DNA of 64,000 nt from Clostridia bacterium (GTDB lineage: Bacteria > Bacillota > Clostridia > Oscillospirales > CAG-272). Below, one piece after another: positions 9,118-18,586 of the stretch; within the stretch, counting starts at the first letter, position 1, and the number at the start of each line of letters is the position of its first letter. Under the pieces are notes generated by a model. That model was not told where the DNA came from. It did no database searches and was given only the letters and a program-made list of their open reading frames with translations. The position numbers and the translations under genes were made by a program. The DNA lies in assembly GCA_017481495.1 (NCBI GenBank), contig JAFUPC010000025.1, positions 34,768 to 98,767 of the forward strand, in the 5' to 3' direction.

Positions 9118-10236
9118 CTACAACATATTGGAATAATACAAAATCAGCAGTGCCCGGAATGTTACATCACACAGCTGTTTTGTTTCAGTTTTCCAATCCG
9201 TTTCCAACTGTTGACCGCCATAAGTGCTGATGCCTCGAAGTGTATCTTCCAAAAACGGAATACGGCAGATTCCATTCTCATCAAAGGAATCACGGATGTC
9301 CTCTGCGGCGGACTTCAATACGGGAACATACGGAACAATGCCGCATCGCGCAAACCATTCCATATATTCCAGATGATATACCGCTGCCTGCTTGTTTCCA
9401 TCGGGAGATTCTGAACACGGAAGCAGCTGGGTTTCTTTTACCGTCAGTCCCTGTGACGGGAAACAGCCGAGTGTTCCGAGCGGATATCCCACCCAAGAAT
9501 CTGCGGCACGACCGATGAGTGTCGGGTCATCATGCCGCATCATCTTCTCCACCGATGCCGCCAGTGTCCGTACCGTTTCTTCGTTTTTCCATGATGCGGT
9601 GTGTGCAAGAATGTCGAGATGATACCGACACGGCCATTTTTCATAGTCATTGAATACATATATCATCCCGCTCGGATTGCTTCTGCTTGGTCTGCCTTTT
9701 CTCTGCCGTGTGACCTCCAGAATCGAATCCACCTCAAGCACCCGTCTGAAAGATTCCAGCGAAAGTCCGATTTGCGGAAGAATATTGATTTTATCATCAT
9801 ATCCCGCCCGCGCAATACACGCACAACGAATGAGGTTCTGTCCGTTGGCGGCATAACGGAATTCATCGTAATACTTCCCTTTTGTCCTGTAACAGGGGTC
9901 ATCGAGCGGTATGGTGACAAATGCATCCATCGCATGCTTCAGAACAGGGTCTTCTTTTCCGACGGCTTTTTCAGCGAGATATTTTATTCCCACCTCCTGA
10001 TTTTCATACGGTCCTGCATCCCGGTTCGGCCCGTGAAAGCCATTACCGAGCCAACCGTTTTCTTTCTGGCAAGCGGCGATTTTCTGATAAATCGGTTCGG
10101 TGGTGATCTGCTTTCTGTAATCCTGTTCTTCCTCCTGCGTGATTGTATGGAAAAGTTCCTTTTTTATCCGCAGTTTTGTCGATGGATTGGCATTTTCCAA
10201 AAGAAAGCCAACAGCTTTCTGAAATCTGATTTCCAT
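9118..10236 (-). CDS. Conserved hypothetical protein, alpha/alpha-toroid-like
   Basis: I do not recognise a named function for this 372-aa soluble protein. It has repeated helix pairs with aromatic and Gly-rich turns (NGWLGNGFHGPNRD, DSWVGYPLGTLG, PCRYHLDILAHT), reminiscent of prenyltransferase/terpene-cyclase-like toroids. No signal peptide or membrane segment is visible. The start at 10236 is taken because GGAG lies 7 bp before it; an upstream in-frame ATG lies inside the promoter's -35. It heads the leftward group nucleotidyltransferase, P-loop protein and GNAT. Confidence 0.6.
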   Translation of the reverse strand: MEIRFQKAVGFLLENANPSTKLRIKKELFHTITQEEEQDYRKQITTEPIYQKIAACQKENGWLGNGFHGPNRDAGPYENQEVGIKYLAEKAVGKEDPVLKHAMDAFVTIPLDDPCYRTKGKYYDEFRYAANGQNLIRCACIARAGYDDKINILPQIGLSLESFRRVLEVDSILEVTRQRKGRPSRSNPSGMIYVFNDYEKWPCRYHLDILAHTASWKNEETVRTLAASVEKMMRHDDPTLIGRAADSWVGYPLGTLGCFPSQGLTVKETQLLPCSESPDGNKQAAVYHLEYMEWFARCGIVPYVPVLKSAAEDIRDSFDENGICRIPFLEDTLRGISTYGGQQLETDWKTETKQLCDVTFRALLILYYSNML

Positions 10237-10276
10237 TTCATATCTCCAAACAGTCTCAATTGTCAATGTATCTATT

Positions 10277-10305
10277 ATTATACCAGAAAATCCCTCCAAA
10301 TGCAA
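10277..10305 (-). promoter_or_regulatory. SigA-type promoter, leftward
   Basis: Minus strand: TTGCAT, a 17-bp spacer ending CTGG, TATAAT. It heads the transcript beginning with the toroid-like protein at 10236. Confidence 0.75.
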
Positions 10306-10505
10306 GAGCCAGTTTGATTATAACCGTTCTGCTTCTCAAAATCCGATTGCTAAAGCCTGTATAAAATTGAAATTCCAGCGGCTTCATAAAACTGTAACAA
10401 TTTATCCATACCCTGTTCTTATTGTTTGTGTATCATGAATGTAATTCGAAATGCGGCATCACTTCCGCAGAAATAAAGACCGATATCACCGAAAGGAAAC
10501 ACACA

Positions 10506-12479
10506 ATGAAAGCCCAAAATCTCCGTTACCGTCAGGTTCACCTTGACTTCCACACCTCTCCCGCCATCCCGTCTGTCGGCGAACGCTTCTCCCGCGAGCA
10601 GTTTGCAGAAGCGCTGAAACGCGGACACGTTGATTCCATCACCGTGTTCTCAAAGTGTCACCACGGCTATTCCTACCATCCGACCAAAGCCAATGTCATG
10701 CACCCGGGTCTGAAATTCGACCTGCTCGGCGAAGAGCTTGCGGTGTGCCGGGAGCTTGGTGTCAATGCACCCGTTTACATTTCCGCCGGTCTTGACGAAA
10801 AGGAAGCGAACCTCCATCCGGAATGGCTCAACCGTCCCACCCCGAACGCCGGCCCCGATTTTCTGAACAATGCCTATTACAAGCTGTTCTGCTACAACAC
10901 CCCGTACATGGACAAGCTGGAGGCGCAGGTCGAGGAAGTCATGGAACGCTACAATCCCATCGGTGTTTTCCTTGACATTTCCGCCGTGCGCACCTGCTAC
11001 TGTCAGAACTGTCTGAAATCGATGCGTGATAAGGGACTTGATCCGCACAATCCCGCAGACGTTGCAAAGCAGGGCGAGGATGTCTATGCGGAATACTGCC
11101 GCCGCGTGGAGCGCGCTGTCCGCAAGTACAATCCCAATACCTACATCTTCCACAACGCCGGCAACATCACGCGCGGCCGCCGCGACATTGCGGACTTCGA
11201 CACGCATCTGGAATTGGAATCACTCCCGACCGGCGGCTGGGGATATGACCATTTCCCGATGAGCGCGGCATATGTGCGCAATCTCGGCATGGAATATCTC
11301 GGCATGACCGGCAAGTTCCACACCACATGGGGCGAATTCGGCGGCTTCAAGCATCCGAACGCACTCCGCTACGAAACCGCGCTGTCCATCGCACTCGGTG
11401 CAAAATGCTCCATCGGTGACCAGATGCACCCGTCCGGAGAAATGAATCTCTCCACCTATGACCTGATCGGTGCGGCATACAAGGAAGTGAAAGAAAAGGA
11501 AGCGTTCTGCCGGGACGCAAAAGCCGTTTCCGACGTCGCCGTTCTGTCCGTGGAAGCGGTCGCAAAGACGAATGACCGCAATGCCAAGCCCGACATCGGT
11601 GCGTGCAGAATGCTGCTGGAAGGCAAATATCTCTTTGACTTAATCGACTTGGAAACCCCGTTTGACGGCTACAAACTCGTCATTCTCCCCGATGCGGTTC
11701 CGGTAGATGAAGAACTGCTCGCCCGTCTGAATGTATATCTCGCCGCCGGCGGCAAGATTCTTGCAACCGGTAAGTCGGGCTTAAATCCCGCAGGCGATGC
11801 GTTTGCGCTTGACCTCGGTGTGACCTATGAGGGTAAAAACGACTACCGTCCGTCCTACATGGTTCCCGCGGAAAACACGAAGATGGTCAACGGCATCACC
11901 TCCTATGTCATGTACTCCGAGGGACAGAACATCGTGCCGAAGGACGGTGCCGAAGTCTTTGCATACCTTGCAGAGCCGTACTTCAACCGGACACCGGAGC
12001 ATTTCTCCTCCCACCAGCACACCCCCGACAAGCCGGATTCCCGCCGTCCCGCCGCCGTTTATACGGAAAACACCGCCTACATCGGCTGGAACATCTTTGA
12101 GGACTACGCGACCAAGGGCAGTCTGTGCTTGAAAGAACTATTTTTGAATGCCATTGAGACCCTCATTGGAGATGAGAAGACCGTCACAGTCAAGGGTCTT
12201 CCCGACCGCGGCGTTGTCACGGTCACAAAGTCTCCCGACGGCGGCAAGCTGTACGTCCATCTGCTCTTTGCGCACACCTGTGTCCGCGGTACGGGCATTG
12301 AAGTCATCGAAGATCTTGTTGACCTGCACGACCTGTCTGTCTCCTTGCGCGGTGTGAACGCAAAATCCGTTGTGTCCCGTCCCGATGGTGCGGACATGGC
12401 ATTCACGCAGGCCGGCGATATCGTGACCGTGGATGTCCCGGTTTTGTCGATGCACAAGATCATCGAAATCACACTGTAA
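10506..12479 (+). CDS. GHL6-type glycoside hydrolase with GH42-like trimerisation domain
   Basis: The 657-aa protein starts with a TIM-barrel domain like the 'hypothetical glycosyl hydrolase 6' family, related to GH29-type fucosidases (QVHLDFHTSP, HVDSITVFSKCHHGYSYHPT, GVFLDISAVRTCYCQNC). After about residue 390 there is a flavodoxin-like part resembling the beta-galactosidase trimerisation domain (YKLVILPDAVPVDEELL, GGKILATGKSG). It probably removes a terminal sugar, perhaps alpha-L-fucose; the exact specificity is inferred. There is no signal peptide, so it likely acts on imported oligosaccharides. AAAGGAAA precedes the ATG. The next gene (58 bp on) encodes a secreted repeat protein in the same direction. 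Confidence 0.75.
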   Translation: MKAQNLRYRQVHLDFHTSPAIPSVGERFSREQFAEALKRGHVDSITVFSKCHHGYSYHPTKANVMHPGLKFDLLGEELAVCRELGVNAPVYISAGLDEKEANLHPEWLNRPTPNAGPDFLNNAYYKLFCYNTPYMDKLEAQVEEVMERYNPIGVFLDISAVRTCYCQNCLKSMRDKGLDPHNPADVAKQGEDVYAEYCRRVERAVRKYNPNTYIFHNAGNITRGRRDIADFDTHLELESLPTGGWGYDHFPMSAAYVRNLGMEYLGMTGKFHTTWGEFGGFKHPNALRYETALSIALGAKCSIGDQMHPSGEMNLSTYDLIGAAYKEVKEKEAFCRDAKAVSDVAVLSVEAVAKTNDRNAKPDIGACRMLLEGKYLFDLIDLETPFDGYKLVILPDAVPVDEELLARLNVYLAAGGKILATGKSGLNPAGDAFALDLGVTYEGKNDYRPSYMVPAENTKMVNGITSYVMYSEGQNIVPKDGAEVFAYLAEPYFNRTPEHFSSHQHTPDKPDSRRPAAVYTENTAYIGWNIFEDYATKGSLCLKELFLNAIETLIGDEKTVTVKGLPDRGVVTVTKSPDGGKLYVHLLFAHTCVRGTGIEVIEDLVDLHDLSVSLRGVNAKSVVSRPDGADMAFTQAGDIVTVDVPVLSMHKIIEITL

Positions 12480-12537
12480 TATCCTTTTCCGGCATTCATG
12501 GGAGAGGGTAAAAACCGTTTCAGAAAGGAGTCCCCTC

Positions 12538-13836
12538 ATGCTTTCAAGACGTTGTGCCGCAGCCGTGTTCGCCGTTGTTTCCGCAATCTGTCTTCTGCTC
12601 GGTGTCGCATCCGGCGGACTCCCCTCTGCATACGGTGATCTTTCCGCTGTCGGCACTGACGGCATCGTCATGGAAATACAGTACCCCGTCTATTCCCGTG
12701 ATGTGGAACAGATCTGGTATGTCATCCGCAACAGTTCCGGCACACAGGCGGAATTCGGTCAGGAATGGTGTCTGGAACGCAGAATGGGCGATACCTGGGT
12801 ACAGTGTCCCTTGCGTGACAGCGGCTGGGAATCCATTCTCTACGGTATTGCCGACGGCGGTGCCCACGCGTACAGCTTTAATCCCCAGCGCATCCAAGGA
12901 GTACTTTCCGATGGTGTTTACCGCATGGTAAAGGAAATTAACGGCACGCCTTATGCCGCAGAATTTTCCATCGGCACTTCCCCCATCACGCGGGATACCC
13001 CGAACGGCTACGCACCGCTTTCTTCCCTGCCCGCAGATTATACGGCGGAAGATGCGGCGGCGGACGGCGTGGTTTTCGCAGGCGGGGATGAGGACCGGGT
13101 GACGGACTTCTTTTCGTCGATGATGCTCGGTATGCGGGATCAGCTCCGTGTCGGCGTGACCGGGGCGGACGGTTCCTTTGTCCTGCACGACCTCCAAATG
13201 GAAACGCTCTTCGGCAGTCTGCGCATCCGGTATTCCGTTTGGCAGGCGGGGGAAACAACGGAAACGCTTTTCAGCCATTTTGTCCCGGCGGGTGTCATAC
13301 CGGCACTGTCGGACACGGTGACCGTTACGGAGAGCACCGTGCCGCTTGCGTTCTTTTCCCTCTTTGACGACGAAACGGAAAACGCGGTTCTCGAAATGAT
13401 CCCGGAATATCTATCTGTCCGCGGAACGTGGTCTTCCGTCACAGCCGTCTTCTGGTCAGCGGACGGAAACCGCAATCTCTCCCTATACGATGAACCGCTT
13501 TCGTTCGGTATCAACATCCGGGAAGCGGAAACCGGCGGCGAACGGGGCTATTCCGCCGCAGTCCCGGACGACATCGGCATGACGGAAATCCGCTCCGCCG
13601 TCTGGCAGGACAGTACCACCGTCATGCTCATCTGTGATACAGAATCGGGCGGCGATATGCTCGGATACGTCTTCTTTGACACCGAAACGGGTGAAGTCGG
13701 CAGTTATACTTTCTCCGCCCACAGGTACACGCAAGTGGACGGGTACACGCAAGTGGACGGGTACACGCAAGTGGACGGGTACACGCAAGTGGACGGGTAT
13801 ACGCAAGTGGACGGGGAGATCTTCATTCCCGAATAA
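12538..13836 (+). CDS. Secreted Ig-like protein with C-terminal YTQVDG tandem repeats
   Basis: The 432-aa product starts with a hydrophobic export segment (about residues 7-27). A beta-sandwich region like bacterial Ig-like domains follows (VYSRDVEQIWYVIRNSSG, PLRDSGWESILYGI). A second beta-rich region of about 250 residues comes next. The tail is striking: five consecutive copies of the hexapeptide YTQVDG, coded by a nearly perfect 18-bp tandem repeat, then GEIFIPE. No catalytic motif is seen. It is probably exported, and no Cys lipobox or LPxTG motif is visible. AAAGGAG lies before the ATG, and a terminator follows. Function is unknown; the neighbours suggest a role at the cell surface in glycan use. 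Confidence 0.7.
   Translation: MLSRRCAAAVFAVVSAICLLLGVASGGLPSAYGDLSAVGTDGIVMEIQYPVYSRDVEQIWYVIRNSSGTQAEFGQEWCLERRMGDTWVQCPLRDSGWESILYGIADGGAHAYSFNPQRIQGVLSDGVYRMVKEINGTPYAAEFSIGTSPITRDTPNGYAPLSSLPADYTAEDAAADGVVFAGGDEDRVTDFFSSMMLGMRDQLRVGVTGADGSFVLHDLQMETLFGSLRIRYSVWQAGETTETLFSHFVPAGVIPALSDTVTVTESTVPLAFFSLFDDETENAVLEMIPEYLSVRGTWSSVTAVFWSADGNRNLSLYDEPLSFGINIREAETGGERGYSAAVPDDIGMTEIRSAVWQDSTTVMLICDTESGGDMLGYVFFDTETGEVGSYTFSAHRYTQVDGYTQVDGYTQVDGYTQVDGYTQVDGEIFIPE
13727..13816 (+). repeat. 18-bp in-frame tandem repeat, five copies (YTQVDG)
   Basis: The unit GTACACGCAAGTGGACGG is repeated five times in a row. The copies are identical except for one T in the last (GTATACGC) and a variant 3' junction. 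The unit length is a multiple of three, so copy-number change would lengthen or shorten the protein without a frameshift. Confidence 0.92.
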
Positions 13837-13847
13837 AAAAATACCGT

Positions 13848-13881
13848 AAATCGCCGGAATCCATTTTTTCGGCGATTTTTC
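13848..13881 (+). terminator. Intrinsic terminator after the repeat-protein gene
   Basis: AAATCGCCG pairs with CGGCGATTT across a 13-nt loop and is followed by a T-run. It separates the GHL6/repeat-protein pair from the ABC operon. Confidence 0.85.
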
Positions 13882-13883
13882 TA

Positions 13884-13912
13884 TTGCTATTTTTTGTTGG
13901 ATGTGGTATAAT
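13884..13912 (+). promoter_or_regulatory. SigA-type promoter of the sugar ABC operon
   Basis: TTGCTA, a 17-bp spacer ending TGTGG (extended -10), TATAAT. It lies 40 bp before the ATPase start. Confidence 0.75.
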
Positions 13913-13951
13913 TTTCTATATACAAATCCCACTATAAAGAGGAAATCCATC

Positions 13952-15061
13952 ATGAAAGTGATTTTACAGAATCTGACCAAAACCTTCCCCGCCCGCGGCA
14001 AAAAGGCATCTGCGGACGTCACGGCTGTCGATAACTTTTCGTTTGAAATTCCGGATGGAAAGCTCATCGGTCTGCTCGGCCCCTCCGGCTGCGGAAAAAG
14101 TACCACGTTGAGCCTCATCTGCGGCTTGCAGAAGCCGACCTCCGGAAAAATTTTCTTCGGTGAGGACGATGTCACCGACCTGCCGCCCGAAAACCGCGGT
14201 GTCGGCATGGTGTTCCAGAATTATGCGCTCTACCCGCACCTGACCGTTCTCGGGAACATCACGTTCCCATTGGAAAATCTGCGCGGCAAAGACAAAATGT
14301 CCCGCGAGCAGATGAACGCAAAGGCAAAGGAGGTCGCCGCACTTGTGCAGATCGAGAACCTGCTCGACCGGAAACCCAGTGAACTGTCCGGCGGTCAGCA
14401 GCAGCGTGTCGCCATCGCACGGGCACTGGTCAAAATGCCGCGCGTGCTTCTGCTTGACGAACCGCTGTCGAACCTTGATGCCCGTCTGCGGCTTCAGACA
14501 AGAGAGGAGATCCGCCGCATCCAGAACGAGACTGGAATCACGACCGTTTTTGTCACCCACGACCAGGACGAAGCCATGAGCATTTCCGACATGATCGTCG
14601 TCATGAAATCGGGTGTCGTCCAGCAGATCGGCGCGCCGCAGGCGGTCTACAACGACCCTGCCAACCTTTTCGTCGCAAAATTCCTCGGAACCCCGCCCAT
14701 CAACGTCTTTGACGGAACCGTCAGAGACGGAACGCTGTACATCGGCGATGCGGCTGTTCTGTCCGCGCCCGGTATCAAAGACGGGGAGGTCACAGTCGGT
14801 GTCCGTCCGGAGGGATTCATTCCCGACGGAAACGGTGCCCTTGTCTGCCGGCAGAACCGCGTGGAGGTCATGGGACGGGATGTCAGCGTCATCGCTTCCC
14901 ATCCGGCGTGCAGAACAGAGTCCGGCGTTATCCGCGCCATCATCAGTGCGGAGAGTGATATTTCCGCTGTCGCCGACACCGTGTCCTTCTCCCTGAAACC
15001 GAACAAGGTCTTCCTCTTTGACCGGGAAATGGAAGAACGCATTCCCTGCAAGCTTTCATGA
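13952..15061 (+). CDS. CUT1 sugar ABC transporter ATPase (UgpC/MsmK-like)
   Basis: The 369-aa ATPase energises carbohydrate import. Walker A GPSGCGKST (residues 43-51), Q-loop VFQNYALYPH, signature LSGGQQQR, Walker B VLLLDEP and the H-loop VFVTHDQDEA are all intact. The C-terminal regulatory TOBE/MOP domain is present (VTVGVRPEGF). In many Bacillota this ATPase is shared and encoded elsewhere; here it heads the operon with both permeases and the binding protein, making a self-contained importer. AGAGGAAA precedes the ATG. The stop codon overlaps the next gene's ribosome binding site. Confidence 0.93.
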   Translation: MKVILQNLTKTFPARGKKASADVTAVDNFSFEIPDGKLIGLLGPSGCGKSTTLSLICGLQKPTSGKIFFGEDDVTDLPPENRGVGMVFQNYALYPHLTVLGNITFPLENLRGKDKMSREQMNAKAKEVAALVQIENLLDRKPSELSGGQQQRVAIARALVKMPRVLLLDEPLSNLDARLRLQTREEIRRIQNETGITTVFVTHDQDEAMSISDMIVVMKSGVVQQIGAPQAVYNDPANLFVAKFLGTPPINVFDGTVRDGTLYIGDAAVLSAPGIKDGEVTVGVRPEGFIPDGNGALVCRQNRVEVMGRDVSVIASHPACRTESGVIRAIISAESDISAVADTVSFSLKPNKVFLFDREMEERIPCKLS

Positions 15062-15072
15062 GGTGAATGACA

Positions 15073-15963
15073 ATGGAAAAAAACAACGCAAAAGCGTGGC
15101 TGTACCTGCTCCCGGCGATCCTGTTTCTCGGCGTGTTCATGGTATACCCGCTCATTGATGTCTTCATTTATTCGTTTGAGGAGGGCTACAATTCCGCTTC
15201 CCAGACCTATTTCGGCATCGGTACCTACAACTATTCCTATGTCCTGCACGACCCGTACTTTTTGCAGGCGGTGAAGAATACATTCATTCTGGTCGTCATC
15301 ACCGTACCACTGTCCACGGGACTGGCGCTCCTCATCTCGGTCGGACTGTCGTCCATCAAAAAACTGCGCAATCTGTTCCAGACGGTCTATTTTCTGCCGT
15401 ATGTGACGAACACGCTCGCAGTCGGTCTCGTTTTCATGGTGCTGTTCAAGAAAACCGCCTATACGGACGGTCTTGCGAATCTGATATTGAGCATCTTCAA
15501 CGCAGGCCCCATTGACTTCATCGACGGCCCATACTGGGCAAAGATGTTCGTTCTGTGCTTCTACACCGTCTGGGTCGTCATGCCGTTCAAGATCCTCATT
15601 CTGACAAGCGCGCTGGCTTCCGTCAATCAGGATTATTACAACGCGGCACGCGTGGACGGCACATCCCGGTTCCGGATGTTTTACAAGATCACGCTCCCGA
15701 TGATCTCCCCGATGCTCTTTTATCTCGTCATCACCGGCTTCATCGGCGCGTTCAAGGCGTATTCCGATGCGGTCGCGCTGTTCGGCACGAATCTGAACGC
15801 CGCGGAAATGAACACGATCGTCGGTTATGTCTACGATATGCTCTACGGCGATTCCGGCGGGTATCCGTCCTACGCATCCGCCGCGGCGATCCTTCTGTTT
15901 GCCATCGTTCTGACCATCACGACCATCAATCTGCTGGTCAGCAGAAAGCACGTTCATTATTGA
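15073..15963 (+). CDS. Sugar ABC transporter permease, MalF/UgpA type
   Basis: The 296-aa permease has about six membrane helices and the EAA-loop signature NAARVDGTSRFRMFYKITLP that docks onto the ATPase. It forms the importer channel with the next gene's product. The start at 15073 is preferred over the ATG two codons earlier because AGGTGA is then correctly spaced. It lies 11 bp after the ATPase gene. Confidence 0.92.
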   Translation: MEKNNAKAWLYLLPAILFLGVFMVYPLIDVFIYSFEEGYNSASQTYFGIGTYNYSYVLHDPYFLQAVKNTFILVVITVPLSTGLALLISVGLSSIKKLRNLFQTVYFLPYVTNTLAVGLVFMVLFKKTAYTDGLANLILSIFNAGPIDFIDGPYWAKMFVLCFYTVWVVMPFKILILTSALASVNQDYYNAARVDGTSRFRMFYKITLPMISPMLFYLVITGFIGAFKAYSDAVALFGTNLNAAEMNTIVGYVYDMLYGDSGGYPSYASAAAILLFAIVLTITTINLLVSRKHVHY

Positions 15964-15980
15964 GGAGGTGTGTTTACAAC

Positions 15981-16856
15981 ATGGACAACAAACAAACCTA
16001 CGAGGTAATCGAACGCCGCGCCCGCCGCAGAACGACCGTCCGGAATGTCATCGTGTATCTGTTCCTCGGTCTGTGGGCGCTGATGGTGCTGTTTCCGTTC
16101 TACTGGATGGTTCTGACCTCGTTCAAGGACTACGGCTCCTACAACGCTGAATATATCCCGAAATTCTATACCCTGTCGCCGACCTTGCAGAACTACGCGG
16201 ATGCGTTCACAACGGTCGATCTGGCGCAATATTTTCTCAATACCCTGATTTTCACCGTCATCACAACGGCGCTGATGCTCGTTGTCATCATCCCGGCGGC
16301 ATTTGCCTTTGCACGACTCAATTTCCGGGGAAAGAATCTGCTGTTCACCCTGTTTCTGGCGCTGATGATGATTCCCAACGAGCTTGTTATCATCACCAAT
16401 TACACAACGGTTACAAATCTGGATTTACGCAATACCTTCGCCGGACTGATTCTGCCGTCCGTGGCATCAGTGTTTTACCTTTATCTGCTCAAAGAAAATT
16501 TCGCGCAGATTCCGGACGAGCTGTATTATGCGGCAAAGGTGGACGGCACCTCGGATCTCCGGTATCTCTGGAAGGTCATGATGCCCATCTGCCGGCCGAC
16601 CATCGTCACCGTCACGATCCTGAAAGTCATCGAATGCTGGAACTCCTATGTCTGGCCGCGGCTCGTCACCGATGACCCCGCTTATTATCTTGTGTCGAAC
16701 GGCATCCAGGAAATCCGCGAAAACGGCTTCGGCCGGGAAAACATTCCCGCCATGATGGCGGCAGTCGTCGTCATTTCCGTGCCGCTGGTGGTATTGTTTT
16801 TACTGTTCCGCAAGAAAATCATGGCAGGCGTTGCAAGAGGAGGTACCAAGGGATGA
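15981..16856 (+). CDS. Sugar ABC transporter permease, MalG/UgpE type
   Basis: The 291-aa second permease has an initial helix VIVYLFLGLWALMVLFPFYW followed by the classic WMVLTSFK segment. The EAA motif is AAKVDGTSDLRYLWKVMMP. AGGAGGTG stands before the ATG at 15981. Its stop overlaps the next start (ATGA), so translation of the binding protein is coupled to it. Confidence 0.92.
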   Translation: MDNKQTYEVIERRARRRTTVRNVIVYLFLGLWALMVLFPFYWMVLTSFKDYGSYNAEYIPKFYTLSPTLQNYADAFTTVDLAQYFLNTLIFTVITTALMLVVIIPAAFAFARLNFRGKNLLFTLFLALMMIPNELVIITNYTTVTNLDLRNTFAGLILPSVASVFYLYLLKENFAQIPDELYYAAKVDGTSDLRYLWKVMMPICRPTIVTVTILKVIECWNSYVWPRLVTDDPAYYLVSNGIQEIRENGFGRENIPAMMAAVVVISVPLVVLFLLFRKKIMAGVARGGTKG

Positions 16857-18478
16857 AGCTTTGGAAAATGAAAATTGTTTCTCCGGTTCTGTGTGTTCTC
16901 TGTTTTTTACTCCTCCTGCCGTTTGTGCTTTCCGGCTGTCACGGCTCCCGCGGCATGGCGGAATTTGTCATGCCGGAGACTTTTGATACGACACGGAATT
17001 ATGAGATCACATTCTGGGCAAAAAATGACACCAACAAGGCACAGACAAAAGTCTACGAAAAAGCCATTGCCGATTTTGAGGAACTGTATCCGAACATCAC
17101 GGTCAATCTGCGCCTGTACACCGACTACGGCAAGATTTACAATGATGTCATCACCAACATTTCTACCGGCACCACGCCGAATGTCTGCATCACCTACCCC
17201 GACCACATCGCAACGTATTTGACCGGCACGAATGTCGTTGTCCCGCTCGATACGCTGATGGCGGACACGGAATACGGGCTCGGCGGCTCCGCCTTGCTCT
17301 TTGATGGGCCGGCGCAGGACGAGATCGTCCCGCAGTTCCTTTCGGAGGGCATCATCGGTGGTACGCAGTACGCACTTCCTTATATGCGTTCCACGGAGGC
17401 GTGTTATGTCAATAAAACTTTTGTGGAAAAGCTCGGCTATACCCTGCCCGATGCGCTGACCTGGGACTTCATCTGGGAGGTTTCCGCGGCGGCGGCAGAG
17501 CAGGATGCGGACGGCACCTATTTTGTCAATGGACAGAAGGTCATGATCCCGTTCATTTACAAATCGACGGACAACATGATGATCCAGATGCTCCGTCAGC
17601 AGAACGCGGATTACTCCACGGAAGCGGGCGAGATTCTTCTGTTCAACGACACGACCGAAGCGATTCTGTACGACGTTGCCGCGGCAACGGGCAAGGGTGC
17701 GTTCTCCACGTTCAAGATTTCCAGTTATCCCGCGAACTTTCTGAACGCCGGACAGTGTATTTTTGCCATCGACTCCACCGCCGGCGCGACGTGGATGGGC
17801 ACCGATGCTCCGCTGTGCGACATCGCCGAGGAGAATCTGGTCTCGTTTGAAACGGTTGTCATGGAGATCCCGCAATACGACACGGAAAACCCGCAGATGA
17901 TCTCCCAAGGCCCGTCCGTCTGCATTTTCAACAAGGACGACCCACAGGAGGTGCTGGCATCGTGGCTCTTCATGCAGTTTCTTCTGACAGATGACGTGCA
18001 GATCGGCTACGCACAGACGGAGGGGTATGTTCCCGTCACAACAAAGGCGCAGGATTCCGATGTCTATCAGGATTACCTTTCCCGCGCGGGTGAGGACAAC
18101 GAGACCTATTACAAAACGAAGATCGAAGCGTCCAGGCTGCTTCTTGACAACATTGACAACACGTTCGTGACCCCCGTGTTCAGCGGCTCCGCTTCCCTGC
18201 GCGATGCGGCGGGACAGCTCATTGAATCCGTCACGAAATCCATTCGCCGTAAGGAGACCGTGGACGATGCCTATATGGAAAAGCTGTTTGCCGATACCGC
18301 ATCGCTCTATCGGCTTGACAGCGCGGGCGGCGTTTCTGTCAGCGGGGACGGCGAGGATCTCGGACCGCTTCCGACGGCATCCGTCATTTTGCTGTCGGTA
18401 CTCGGCGGAACTTGGGTCTGTATTCTCGCATATCTCGTCCGGCAGAAAATAAAAACGCGCAAAAAATCAGAAAATTAA
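16853..18478 (+). CDS. Sugar-binding lipoprotein with an extra C-terminal membrane anchor
   Basis: This 541-aa extracellular solute-binding protein (SBP family 1) should capture an oligosaccharide and feed the two permeases just upstream. The N-terminus is a lipoprotein signal (LLPFVLSGC, Cys near residue 27), then YEITFWAKNDTNK and the fold's usual YALPYMRSTEACYVNK hinge. Unusually, the C-terminus carries a hydrophobic helix (about residues 507-528) followed by a basic tail (RQKIKTRKKSEN). That would anchor it at both ends, with the tail in the cytoplasm. AGGAGG precedes the ATG, which overlaps the MalG-type stop. Confidence 0.9.
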   Translation: MKLWKMKIVSPVLCVLCFLLLLPFVLSGCHGSRGMAEFVMPETFDTTRNYEITFWAKNDTNKAQTKVYEKAIADFEELYPNITVNLRLYTDYGKIYNDVITNISTGTTPNVCITYPDHIATYLTGTNVVVPLDTLMADTEYGLGGSALLFDGPAQDEIVPQFLSEGIIGGTQYALPYMRSTEACYVNKTFVEKLGYTLPDALTWDFIWEVSAAAAEQDADGTYFVNGQKVMIPFIYKSTDNMMIQMLRQQNADYSTEAGEILLFNDTTEAILYDVAAATGKGAFSTFKISSYPANFLNAGQCIFAIDSTAGATWMGTDAPLCDIAEENLVSFETVVMEIPQYDTENPQMISQGPSVCIFNKDDPQEVLASWLFMQFLLTDDVQIGYAQTEGYVPVTTKAQDSDVYQDYLSRAGEDNETYYKTKIEASRLLLDNIDNTFVTPVFSGSASLRDAAGQLIESVTKSIRRKETVDDAYMEKLFADTASLYRLDSAGGVSVSGDGEDLGPLPTASVILLSVLGGTWVCILAYLVRQKIKTRKKSEN

Positions 18479-18487
18479 CGAAATCTC

Positions 18488-18515
18488 TTGACTTTACCGA
18501 AAATTTGAGTATAAT
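18488..18515 (+). promoter_or_regulatory. SigA-type promoter of the OB-fold lipoprotein gene
   Basis: TTGACT, a 16-bp spacer, TATAAT. It lies immediately after the ABC operon and about 70 bp before the lipoprotein start. Confidence 0.75.
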
Positions 18516-18586
18516 ATATAGTGAACATAATCGCAAAAAACATGACGGTTATGTGAAGAATTATTCCATTAAAGGAGATCATTACA

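Noticed and set aside
13727..13816. Tandem repeat considered as a CRISPR or origin iteron array
   Set aside because: Units touch without spacers and stay in frame inside a protein-coding gene.
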